64,000 nucleotides of DNA, taken from assembly GCF_040869045.1 (NCBI RefSeq), contig NC_090319.1, positions 236,957,832-237,021,831 of the forward strand, read 5' to 3'. A program made the position numbers and the translations under genes. Source of the DNA: Eurosta solidaginis. Lineage: Eukaryota; Arthropoda; Insecta; Diptera; Tephritidae. The notes under the pieces are model-generated. The model saw nothing but the letters and a program-made list of their open reading frames with translations, searched no databases and had not been told where the DNA came from. Positions 21,746 through 32,640 of the stretch are shown one piece after another. The first letter of the stretch is position 1. Each line of letters opens with the position of its first letter.

Positions 21746-23645
21746 GTGGTGGGTCAGAACCCGGTGACAATGCAACATTTGATCAAAAACATTCGGCTAG
21801 CTGGCGCATGGATAACTTTCCGGTTACCTATAGACTTGAAACTTGGCACTTAGTTAGGGGCCTGGTGACAATACTACGTATAGAAAACAAAGTTCCGCTA
21901 TGTGGTGTGCTAATTTAGATAACTACACATACCTGAAAAACGAGGGGAATCTTTCGATCGATTTTTGAGTAACTTGCGGGTGAGCTAAAGACTTGAAACT
22001 TGGGCCGTGGATCAGAACCCGGTCACAATGCAACATTTGATCAAAAAAGTTCCGCTAGGTGGCGCATGGATCGAGACCCTAGGAAAATTAATTTTAATTT
22101 CTAACTTCCCGGTTAGTTAGAGACTTGAAACTTTGCACTTAGTTAGAGGCCTGGTGACAATACAACTTATGGAAAACAAAGTTCCGATAGGTGGCGCGCT
22201 AATTGGCAACTACATATTCCTGAAAAACGAGGGGAATTTTCGATCGATTTTTGAATAACTTGCTGGTGAGCTAGAGACTTGAAACTTGGGCTGTGGGTCA
22301 GAACCCGGTGACAATGCAACATTTGATGAAAAAAATTCCGCTAGCTGACGTATGGATCGAGATATTAGGAAAATTAATTTTAATATGGGAATTTTTCAAT
22401 CCCTTTTTAACTAACTTCCCGGTTACCTAGAGACTTGTAGCTTAGCGCATAGTTTGGGATCCCGTGACAGTATAATTTGCAGAAAACAAAATTCCGCTAG
22501 GTTGCGCGCTATGTGAGATAACTAGAAATCCTTGAACAACGAGGAAAATCTTGCAATCGATTTTTTGAGTAACTTCCCGGTGAGCTGGAGATTTGAAGCT
22601 TAGGCCGTGGATCAGAACCCGGTGACAATGCCACATTTCATCAAAGAAATTCCGCTAGGTGGCGCATGGATCAAGATATTAGGAAAATTAATTTTAATTT
22701 GGGAATTTTTCAATCCATTTTTAACTAACTTTCCGGTTACCTAGAGACTTGAAACTTGGCACTTAGTTAGAGGCCTGGTGACAATACTACGTATAGAAAA
22801 CAAAGTTCCGCTAGGTGGCGTGCTAATTGCGATACCTACGAATGCCTGAAAGACGAGGGGAATCTTGCGATCGATTTTTGATTAACTTGCCGGTGAGCTA
22901 GAGACTTGAAACTTGGGCAGTGGTTCAGAACCCGGTGAAAATGCAACATTTAATCAAACAAATTCCGCTAGGTGGCGCTTGGAGATATTAGGAAAATTAA
23001 TTTTAATTTGGGAATCTTTCAATCCATTTTAACTAACTTTCCGGTTACCTAGAGACTTGTAGCTTAGCACATAGTTCGAGACCTGGTGACAATACAATTT
23101 GTAGAAAACAAAATTCCGCTAGGTGGGGCATGAATCGAGATATTTGAAAAATTAATTTTAATTTGGAAATTTTTCAATCCATTTTTAACTAACTTTCCGG
23201 TTACCTAGAAATTTGAAACTTGGCACATAGTTAGAGGGCTGGTGACAATACAATGTGAAGAAAACAAAGTTCCGCTAGGTGGCGTGCTAATTGAGAAAAC
23301 TACAAATACCTGAAAAACGAGGGGAATTTAGCGATCGATTTTTGAGTAACTTGCCGGTGAGCTAGAGACTTGAAAATTGGGCTGTTGATCAGATCCCGGT
23401 GACAATGCAACATTTGATCAAAACAAATTCCGCTAACTGGCGCATGGATCGAGATGTTAGGAAAATTACTTTTAATTTGGGAATATTTCGATCCATTTTT
23501 AACTAACTTTCCGTTTACCTAGAGACTTGAAACTTGGCACTTAGTTAGAGGGTTGATGACAATACAATGTGTAGAAAACAAAGTTCCGCTAGGTGGCGTG
23601 CTAATTGATATAACTACAAATACCTGGAAAATGAGGGGAATGTTC
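21746..23645. repeat. 313-bp satellite, left block (two ~157-bp halves per unit)
   Basis: Units recur at about 311-320 bp (anchor TCAGAACCCGGTGACAATGC near 21752, 22012, 22292, 22612, 22924). Each unit has two related halves, both of the form GAGACTTGAAACTTGG ... GTGACAAT ... TTCCGCTAGGTGGCG. One half ends CATGGATCGAGATATTAGG, the other TGCTAATTGAGATAACTAC. The left end has shorter, more variable halves (103-157 bp). Exact CGCTAGGTGGCG occurs at about 22053, 22653, 22808, 22966, 23273 and 23588. Split on the right by a Jockey-like element. Confidence 0.95.
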
Positions 23646-24062
23646 AATACAATTCCATTCAATTTATTATTTAACACATTTGTACAAGTGAGACCATTGT
23701 CTCTTAAAATACATCGATATTTGAATATGTGTACAATATAATAATAATAAAAATAATAATAATACCCAACGGATTAATACCCTCCAAAGCCCGCCCGACC
23801 GGCGCAAGGGGCGCATCCGCATGACGCACGGATTTGTTATTGCCGAGTCGTTGATAGGCGGAGGTTTGTTAAGCGTCGAGATCTAAAACTGCTCACTACA
23901 GAATAAAAGATAGGATAAGACAGTTTTCTTTATGGTAAAAAGTGAATCCGTTATATCAAATGAATTAGAATGTGTGTTAAAATTATGACACAAACACCGA
24001 AAAGGTTCATTTGATTCGAAATTAGTTCTACATTGCCTCAAAAGAAGAGATTTGTAATGTCT

Positions 24063-26610
24063 TTACACCCGTGATGGGACGTTAAAATTTACTTCGTTCA
24101 AAAGAATTGAACTACAAATCAGCCCATTCAGGAGTTTAGCCATAAATATAACGCCTAGAATTTCTCTACGACTTGCAAGAGTTGGAAGATTGATAAGCTT
24201 CAACCGACTAGTATAAGGTGGAAGATTATACGCAGAGTCCCACTGAAACTTCCTTAAAGAGAAAAGTAGAAATTGCTTTTGTGTTGATTCAAGTCTATTT
24301 GAATGAACTCGATATTGTGGATTCCAGACTGTTGATGCGTATTCTAGTATCGGTCTAATTAAAGTGATGGAAAGAGCTTTAATTACATAAGGGTCACTAA
24401 ATTCTTTGGACCACCGTTGCACGAATGAAAGAACACCTCTAGCCTTATTGACAGTAGCATTAATATGAAGGTTGAAACTAAGTTTAGCATCTATCGTGAC
24501 TCCTAAGTCCTCAAAATAGTTTACTGATAGCAGACAAAAATTATTAATTACGTAAGAGGCTGCTGGCAAAGATCTTCGAGATATGAACATGAATTTGCAT
24601 TTATTGAGGTTCAGCGGCATTGAATTTACGTTGCACCAAGTAACTAGGCAGTTTAGATCCGCTTGGAGCAAGGGACGTTCTTCGATAGCCGCATAAGACC
24701 TAAAAAGTTTTACATCATCAGCATAAATTAAGATTTTGGAATATTTTATAGTGGTACAGATATCATTAATAAATAGCAAGAACAGAATTGGACCAAGGTG
24801 GTTGCCTTATGGGACGCCAGAGGGAACATCGATGACATTTGAAAAAGTATTTTTAAAAATAACTTTTTGAGTTCGACCGCAGAGATACGACGAGATCCAC
24901 TGGGTGAGACCAGGTTGGAAGCTAAGCCGATCCAGCTTGTAGATAAGTAAGGAGTGGGATACTTTGTTAAATGCTTTACTTAAGTCAGTATAAATAACAT
25001 CTGTGTGAAGATTTTCTCTAAATCCCTTAGAAACATGAATTGTAAATTCAAGTAGATTAGTAATGGTTGATTTGCTTTTACAGAATCCGTGTTGCGGTTC
25101 TGCAATCAAAGTAGAAATGGAAAATGTTGGCTCATTGGTAACCATAGCTTCAAACAACTTTGGAATGGCCGACAACTTTGCTATTCCTCGATAGTTCTCT
25201 ACACACGACCTTCCACCACTTTTATGAAGGGGTATGAGAAAAGATTCCTTCCAAGCAGAAGGAAAGACTCCACTTTTTAGACTTGTAAGATTCTTTCAAA
25301 GACGTTAAATATGAAAAAACTTCATCCGGATATATTTCTGGAATATTAGTTGTGTTAAGTGTGTTAAGCTGAAATGGATATTCTTTTGAAAAAGTATTAA
25401 ATTCAGTGGAGTAGTTTGACTTGAAAAATTGTGCAACGAGGTTAGCAATATCTTGATCGTCGCTAGACAAATCACCCTGGTATTTTAAAGCAGAGGGAAA
25501 CCCTTTAACCCTACGGTTAGAGTTCACGAAGTCTTAGAAAGCTTTCGGATTGCAAGTTATTTTCCCTTTCATCTTACAGATGTACGTATTATAGCACTTT
25601 TTGTTTAATTCAAAATATTTATGACGCAAAATAGAGTAATGCAAGTAATCGGAGTGAGAGCCCGACCTTTTGTATAATTTGAAGAAGTGCGATTTTTTGT
25701 TTTTTAAGGACTTCAGCTCTTTAGTGAACCATATTTGGACTGATTCGGTAGACACACGTTTTCGCTTAGGTACGTGTTTTTCCAAACTACCGTAAATGGT
25801 GGTATAAAAGTCAGAAACATTTTTGTCAATATATACACCATATTTGGGCCAAGCCACTGTAGATAAAGTTTGATTAAGTTTACTAAAATGAGCCTTCGCA
25901 AATTGAAATCTGAAACTAGAGTCGTATTTAGTAGCAATGCTACTGGGAGAATTTCGAATTCGTATGCTATTTCCAGGGAAGGATGGTAAGGGTCTTCAGG
26001 TACAGTAAGAGGTTCACCAGGGCTTAGAGTACATTTTGATGTATCGTCAACAAATACCAAATCTAGGGTCCTCCCGAACATGTTAGGAATTATATTTATC
26101 TGTTTAAGGCAAAGTTCAGTTATTTCGGCTAAAAATTCGTTGTTGGACAGGCTTGAAGAAATAGGTACAATATCCTGGTCAGATAAATTCACCCAGGACT
26201 ATCATCGATTCAATGGGCTTCAACAATAAATTAACAATTTTGAGTAGGGAAATATGATCCATATACACCGAAGGATCAGAAGATGGTGGGATATAACAGA
26301 CGGCGATATAGACACAACCCATTCCGAGATTGATTCTAATGCACTAGAATTCTGTAGAATCAATAATGGGTAAATTAACCTCAGCTGAAGGTACAGAAGA
26401 GTGTACCGCAAGCAAAACTCCACCTCCAATTCTGTTCAAGCGGTCATTTCTGTATATTTGGTAATCATGGCAAAGAATCTCGGAGTTAAATATATAAGGT
26501 TTTAGCCAAGTTTCAGTTAAAGCGATAATGTTGTAATTGCAGTTAAACGATTTCAAATACAACTCAGTTAGTTTAGTGTTTAAACATCTAACATTTTGAT
26601 AAAACAAATT
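24063..26610 (-). pseudogene. Jockey-like ORF2: endonuclease and reverse transcriptase
   Basis: An APE-type endonuclease lies at the start (FYQNVRCLNTKLTEL, IIALTETWLKPYIF with the catalytic Glu, RNDRLNRIGGGVLLAV; stop at 26344, then CVYIAVCYIPPSSDP in another frame). A thumb/linker frame (25534-25857) follows. RT blocks are at 24807-25175 (AEPQHGFCKSKSTITNLL, TDLSKAFNKVSHSLL, DVPSGVP, then TAA at 24807-24809 and, in register, GNHLGPILFLLFINDI) and at 24063-24779 with ILIYADDVKLF holding the catalytic YADD. No RNase H domain follows. ORF2 normally nicks target DNA and copies its RNA there. Several stops and a frameshift near 25285 make it inactive. Confidence 0.9.
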
Positions 26611-26627
26611 TAGGACCGATTTAACAT

Positions 26628-27506
26628 TCAGTTTTTTGATGCAATATTGTTATGTGGAAGTGTAGCTAGATTTGAAATATTAGTATTACGCCTACGCTCG
26701 AATTCCCGCACAAAAGCACCGGGCGGCCAAAAAGAATTATTTAATATAGTATCAAAATGTTGTGCGGATATATCAATCCTAAAAGACGAAATATCCCTAG
26801 GATAGTTAAAATAGAATTTTCGAACTGTCACGTTTTCAAATTTAAGCTTAGCGATGATGTACGATTTTAGGTCCTCTTCTGTGGTGTCTTTATCAAATCT
26901 TGACACAAAAACAGATTTTTTAATAGGGACAACAATAAGATTGTTAGACGGCGGTTCGGATTCCGTAGAAGGGTTTTGTGGATCCTGATTATTTTTTGCA
27001 GAATATTTTTTAGGTTTTGTTAAAGAAACTTTGGATGAAGATGGCTGAGTTGGTAAGGGACTTGGGGATGCCAGATTTATTAATGCGATAGTTGGGGGTG
27101 ATGTAACTACGGGTGGAGGAACTTCAGCAACGGCATGGAGTGTCGGAGCACTAGAGGTGGCATTACAATTTCTATGTGGAATGTTTACGTTAGTTAAGTC
27201 ATTCGGATATTTGAAAGACTTAAATAAGTTTTCATACTGGGTGAATTTCTAGGACAGTGCGTCAATTTCCCTGCCTATTTCAGAGAACCCATTGCGAGGA
27301 TGTTTGAAAACTTTGAAAAGATCAATCTCAGTTGGTCCACATTTCAAACAGGCCCAACGAACTCCCTTACCACTATCGTTGAGTGCGTCAACCACTCTTG
27401 CTGACAAACCGGCACACTTCATATGAGCGAGCCCATCGCAAAGCCAGCATGACACGAAGGTATGGGAATCACTTTTTATCAAGCAGTTCGCATATAGGCA
27501 AGACAT
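26628..27506 (-). pseudogene. Jockey-like ORF1 with PHD-type zinc finger
   Basis: I start at the Met at 27506 because the zinc finger begins right after it. The pattern is C-x4-C, then a C-x2-C pair (SCWLCDGLAHMKC with its His), then ACLKC, the spacing of a PHD-like finger. One TAG at 27249-27251 interrupts a frame that otherwise runs about 290 codons. The middle is Pro/Ser/Thr-rich. The C-terminal ~90 residues (VSRFDKDTTEEDLKSYI, RDISSFRIDI, WPPGAFVREFERRR) resemble the RRM-like end of CR1/Jockey ORF1 proteins. ORF1 would bind the element RNA. It slightly overlaps or abuts ORF2. Confidence 0.82.
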
Positions 27507-27696
27507 TTTTGTAAAAATAAAGAGACAGAAAAAAGAAATTAATAAAATAGTGAGAGTAAGTTGATTAATTGAAAAATAACACAGCGGTTTATATAGAAAA
27601 AATAAAAAAAAATAAAACAGTTTGGAAGCGATGCACTGTATGAGCAGTTTGAGATGCACTGTGATAACGCTGAACAAACCGCGCAAACAGCTGTGA

Positions 27697-29345
27697 CACT
27701 ACTAATAGAGACTTGAAACTTGGAACATAGTTAGAGGGCTGGTGACAATACCATGTGTAGAAAACAAAGTTCCGCTAGGTCGCGTGCTAATTGAGATAAC
27801 TACAAATACCTGAAAAACGAGGGGAATCTTGCGATCGATTTCTGAGTAACTTGCCGGTGAGCCAGAGACTTGAAACTTTGGCCGTGGGTCAGAATCCGGT
27901 GAAAATGCAACATTTAATCAAACAAATTCCGCTAGGTGGCGCATGGATCGAGATATAAGGAAAATTAATTTTAATTTGGGAATCTTTCAATCCATTTTTA
28001 ACAAATTTTCCGGTTACCTAGAGACTTGAAACTTTTCACTTAGTTAGAGGGCTGGTGACAATACAACGTATATAAAACAAAGTTCCGTTAGGTGGCGTGC
28101 TAATTTAGATAACTACAAATACCTGAAAAACGAGTGGAATATTGAGATCGATTTTTGAGTAACTTGCCGGTGAGCTAGAGACTTGAAACTTAGGTCGTGT
28201 GTCAGAACCCGGTGACAATCCAAGATTTGATCAAAAAAATTCCGCTAGGTAGCGGATGGATCGAGATATTAGGAAAATTAATTTTAATTTGGAAATTTTT
28301 CACTCCATTTTTAACTAACTTTCCGGTTACATAGGGATTTGAAACTTGGCACTTAGTTAGAGGGCTGGTGACAATACAATGTGTAGAAAACAAAGTTCCG
28401 TTAGGTGGCGTGCTTATTGAGATAACTACAAATACCTGAAAAACGAGGGGAATATTGCGAACGACTTTAGAGTAACTTACCGGTGAGCTAGAGACTTGAA
28501 ACTTGGGTCGTTGATCAGAACCCGGTAACAATGCATCATTTGATCAAACAAATTCCTCTAGGTGGCGCATGGATCGAGATATTAGGAAAATTAATTTTAG
28601 TTTGAGAATTTTTCAATCCATTTTTAACTAACTTTACGGTTACCTAGAGACTTTAAACTTGGCAATTAATTGGAGGGCTGATAACAATACAATGTATAGA
28701 AAACAAAATATCGCTAGGTGGCGTGCTAATTGAGATAACTACATATACCTGAAAAATGAGGGGAATCTTGGGATCGATTTCTGAGTAACTTGCCGGTGAG
28801 CCAGAGACTTTAAACTTGGGCCGTGGGTTAGAACCCGGTGACAGTGCATCACTTGGTTAAAAAAAATTCCGCTACGTGGCGCATGGATCGAGATATTAGG
28901 AAAATTAATTTTAATTTGGGAATCTTTCAATCCATTTTTAAATAATTTCCCGGTTAGCTAGAGACTTGTAACTAAGCACGTATTACGAAACCCCGTGACA
29001 ATACTATTTACAGAAAACAAAGTTTCGCTAGGTGGCGTGCTAATTGAGATAACTACAAATCCCTGAAAAATGAGGGCAATTTTGCGATCGATTTTTGAGT
29101 AACTTTCCGGTGAGCTAAAGACTTGATACTTGGGACGTGGGTCAGAACGCGGTGACGATGCAACATTTCATCAAAAAAAATCCGCTAGGTGGCGCATGGA
29201 GCGAGATATTGAGAAAACTAGTTTTAAATTTGAAATCTTGCAATCGATTTTTAACTAACTTCCTAGACATCTAGAGACCTGAAACATGAAATATAGTTTA
29301 AAACTCGGTGACAATGCAATGTTTGATCGAAAAATTTGAGGTACG
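27697..29345. repeat. 313-bp satellite, right block
   Basis: The same dimeric unit continues after the Jockey-like insertion, here very regular. Successive TTCCGCTAGGTGGCG-type motifs lie at about 27770, 27926, 28083, 28238, 28396, 28553, 28711, 28868, 29023 and 29179, that is 155-158 bp apart. Exact CGCTAGGTGGCG occurs at four of them (27929, 28712, 29025, 29181 approximately). The last half-unit decays near 29340. Confidence 0.95.
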
Positions 29346-29764
29346 TAGCGCACAAGTCGAACTACTTAGAAGATTCGGTCATACCTTTATGGCTAGTCTC
29401 CTGAGTGCTGCAGGCGTTGTAGAATTCCACCTCGTTCAAGGCCCAACTCAATGCACGTCCTTGCATACTTTTAGGCGTAAGCGACTTTCACCATGATTCT
29501 TTTAGACTTTCAGGCGTATGCTAATTTCACCACGATTTTCAACTGTGCAAATTAAGTAGCTAGCAGACAACCGAGGTGGAATTCTTTTGTTATGATCCGA
29601 GGTGGAATTGTGTTGTTTTCGCCAGTGTTGCCAGCGAAAATTCCACTAATTCTATTAAATCTTGTTATTTTGAACAAATAAATAAAGATACCAATTTTCT
29701 CTTAGGAATTACCTAAATTACTAATCAAATTTGTAGTTGCCATTTTGTAGGGAGTACTGAAAAA
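29346..29764. other. No gene seen
   Basis: Contains two copies of CCGAGGTGGAATT (about 29570 and 29600) and the related CCACCTCG at 29427, otherwise nothing recognised. Confidence 0.35.
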
Positions 29765-30506
29765 TTGAAAATAAAAAGATGATAAAAAAAATGTTAAGGA
29801 CTACCCTTATATAAATGGACCAAAAAATAGAAGGCAATTTTTCCTTTAAAAAAAATAAAAATAAATGTAAGGCGCGATAACCTCTGAAGAGATCTAAGGC
29901 CGAGCTTCTCCTCTTGATTTTCCCTACAAATTGGCCGGACGGGACCTACATGTTTTATGCCGACTCCGAACGGCATCTGCGAGGCAGACGAGTTTTCACT
30001 GAGAGCCTTTCATGGCAGAAATACACCCGGAGCGCTTGCCAAACACTGCCGAGGGGCGACCCCGCTTAGAAAAATGTTCTTCTAATTTAAATACCTTATT
30101 TCTAAAATTTTGATGTTGCTTTGCCCGGGGTTCGAACTAGGGCATACGGTGTGGTAGGCGGAGCACGCTACCATCACACCACGGTGGCCTTTAATACAGA
30201 CATAGTCTTGTTGAATTGACTAAAAAACTTTAACAATAGCTCTTGTAAAAGAATTTTGAGATTTAAAATTATAAAGGTAGAGTGCGTGTTTAAATTTTAA
30301 ATAATCAATTAATTAATCCCAAGTACATGGTTTGCGCTCCACCTTTATAATTTTAAATCCCAAATTCTTTTACAAGAGCTATTGTTAAAGTTTTTTAGTC
30401 AATTCAACAAGACTATGTCTGTATTAAAGGAAAAATTGCCTTCTAGTTTTTGGTCCATTTATATAAAGGTAGTCCTTAAAATTTTTTTATCATCTTTTTA
30501 TTGAGT
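29765..30506. mobile_element. Foldback element interrupted by a SINE
   Basis: The right arm (about 30341-30506) is complementary to 29765-29849 plus 30188-30278. Examples are AAGGACTACCCTTATATAAA (29793) against its complement near 30462, and AACTTTAACAATAGCTCTTG (30229) against its complement at about 30375. The SINE at 29850-30187 sits in the left arm, flanked by CCTTTAA. Removing it restores full arm pairing, about 170 bp with a ~60-bp loop. No coding. Confidence 0.88.
29850..30187 (-). mobile_element. tRNA-derived SINE, copy 1
   Basis: On the minus strand the head reads GGCCACCGTGGTGTGATGGT and later TAGTTCGAACCCCGGGCAAA: an A-box-like TGGTGTGATGG and a B-box GTTCGAACCC of RNA polymerase III. 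The body (GCCGTTCGGAGTCGGCATAA, complement) and an A-rich end (AATAAAAATAAATG on the plus strand) follow. The target duplication is CCTTTAA (29843-29849, 30188-30194). Other copies: 33167-33515 and 57068-57430, plus degraded ones. Confidence 0.88.
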
Positions 30507-31640
30507 GTTTATTTCATATTTGGCACGTTGGTAGCCACGACTGTTAGTGTGCCTAAACGTATTCTGCTTAGAAGTAAAATGATAATGTCTATAGTACGAG
30601 CATTCCATGCAAAGCTTTAATTTTCGCAAATTTTCAATGGCAATATATTTTAAATATGACACACTTCAACGTACTAGTTTAGGCTATGTAAGGTGGTAGC
30701 TGCCCTGATATGGGAAGCTCACTTGGACAACATGAAGGTCCGTTGTGATACGACATACAATTAAATAACGGTAACGTAGCCTATAGTTTCTTGATGATGA
30801 ATGATACCGATCTAAACCTTGGACGGATCCTCCGGAGATCCACGTGTGTTAAAAAAAAAATCGATTTAAAAAAAACGGAAAGCAAATCAAAAATCAAATA
30901 ATTTTCAAATATTCATAAGCATCCATTTTTTTATTCCTTCATATTAATTAGCTGAAAAAAAATAAAATGTTCACTTCTGAAAAAAAACTTAGCCTGCAGC
31001 TGGAATATGTATGTGAACATAAGTAAACTGGAGTAAATTTACATGTATAAACATTGCTTTAGATAACCACAGCACCATTTTTCTACATAAAATATAAGGC
31101 GATATACCTCCAAAGAAAATTTAGGCAGAGCTTCTCTTCCAATTTGCGTCGTGCTCCTTTTAATTTTTCCTACAAATTGGGGGGACTAGTGCTAAATATA
31201 TTACGCCGACTCCGAACAACATTTGGCAGATGAATTTTCAATGAGAAACTTTGCATTGCAGATATACACTCGAAATCACTGCCGAGGAGCGACCCCACTT
31301 AGAAAATTTTTTCTTATTGAGAAAACTAGTTTTAAATGTTATAAGTTGCTTTTTTCCGTACCAACCGTGGAATACCCCAGTAGCAATTATTGTAAAGGAC
31401 GGGTGAACATTATCACCTTCGCTGGGTGCTTCAATGCTGCCTCCGTTTAAGTGACGTAGACGACTTCCCTCTAGAATCTGAGCACTCTCTGAACATTAAT
31501 TACCAGGTCGCTTGAAACCTTTTCGCCAAATTTTTGGAACGTTTAATGTTCGAACTTTGAGCTGGATATGAAAAAATGTCGAGAAACAGCAAATTCGATT
31601 GTCCTGACTCCATTAATTAATATGGGTAAGTCCTGGGTAA
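30507..31640. repeat. Segment P1, inverted paralogue of parts of 40.1-50.5 kb
   Basis: Three sub-blocks match the other locus in reverse complement and in colinear order: 30507-30680 with 50526-50325 and 46572-46540; 30880-31372 with 46480-45950; 31373-31630 with 40480-40100. Example anchors are TTTCAATGGCAATATATTTT (30632), AAACTGGAGTAAATTTACAT (31025), and ACCAACCGTGGAAT with TTCGCTGGGTGCTTCAA. About 200 bp (30680-30860) have no counterpart. No coding frame of note. Confidence 0.75.
31093..31372 (-). mobile_element. SINE-related segment, degraded, no head
   Basis: Matches the SINE body (CTTCTCTTCCAATTTGCGTC, CGCCGACTCCGAACAACAT) but stops before the tRNA-like head and is diverged. It is embedded in segment P1, and its counterpart at 45.95-46.26 kb keeps a head-like region. 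Confidence 0.6.
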
Positions 31641-32640
31641 CAGACGCGACATTCGTAAGCATTTAATATTGGGTTAATTGGAATACAAGCAGCGGACTTG
31701 TTGCACTTTATAACGTTTGTGAAGCACTGTCAGAAGGCTTTATTCCGTAAAATTGTTCGGGACTTTTAACACTTAACTACTTATATACATACATTTATAA
31801 TGTGGTTCGGACGCGACATGATATAGAAGTAATTTTTTAACGCACTTGAAATTATGTAAAACTTAGCGAATCTAAGACGAAAATTTTTATTCCTTAAATT
31901 AGAGATTAAAGGTCAAAGAAGACCCCTCGGTTGTAGATTTACGAAATTTCAAATTTTTTTTAGAACGTCGAGAGATAACAGACGCTACAATTTTTTCTCG
32001 ATTAATAATAATAAATCTTTTACGCGATATACCTCCAACTTCCAAGGAGCCTTTGATGAAGCTTCTCTTCCAATTTGTGGTGTGCTACCAATTTTGGATC
32101 TTTCCTGCAAATTGGTAAGGCCTACAATTTATGCTTACTGCGTTTAGAAAAACTGTGGTGAAGTATATTTTATGTTGCTTGGGTCGCGACTTGCACCTGG
32201 ATCCTCTGTATGAAAGGTCATATGGTAAATCGGCTAATTTCATTTTTTTATTTTTAATTGAAACTCTAATAAGTAAATTAATGGAAATTACATTTCAAGT
32301 GTAGCAATGGAAATATTAAAAAAAATTAAAACTAAATGACGTACTTGTTTTTGTTTTACTGTACTTTACTCTTCTTTTTTAAAGATAAATCTGTTCGACC
32401 GGCTTCAATATAGTTGCAATCGATTAAAGAAAAGTGGTGGAAACTTTTTATCCCGTAAATATTTGGAACTTTTTCCCATAGCTTAGTATGTTTTGGACTA
32501 AAAATATCAATTTCAGTTCAAGATATATAAATTGTATTCACTCCGGCTATGTTGCTGTGAGCGCATTCGAAAAATGATAACGCATCTTTACGAACAGCAT
32601 TTTTTTAACGATTTACCACACTTTTGTTTTGATGACAGCT
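31641..32640. other. No gene; a SINE fragment at about 32018-32190
   Basis: From 32018 CGATATACCTCCAAC, GCTTCTCTTCCAATTTGTGG and a trailing TGCTTGGGTCGCGAC are a worn SINE in minus orientation. The rest is AT-rich with no recognisable frame. Confidence 0.5.

Larger units (their letters stand above)
23646..27696 (-). mobile_element. Jockey-like non-LTR retrotransposon copy B (near full length)
   Basis: About 4 kb on the minus strand: 5' UTR near 27520-27696, ORF1, ORF2 with endonuclease and reverse transcriptase, and a 3' UTR ending AAATTGAATGGAATTGTATT at about 23650. It shares its last ~110 bases with copy A at 12.3 kb. It interrupts the 313-bp satellite. I could not define a clean target duplication, because the satellite on the two sides resumes at different points of the unit. 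The 23.75-24.06 kb stretch is 3' UTR or extra sequence with no coding. Confidence 0.88.
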
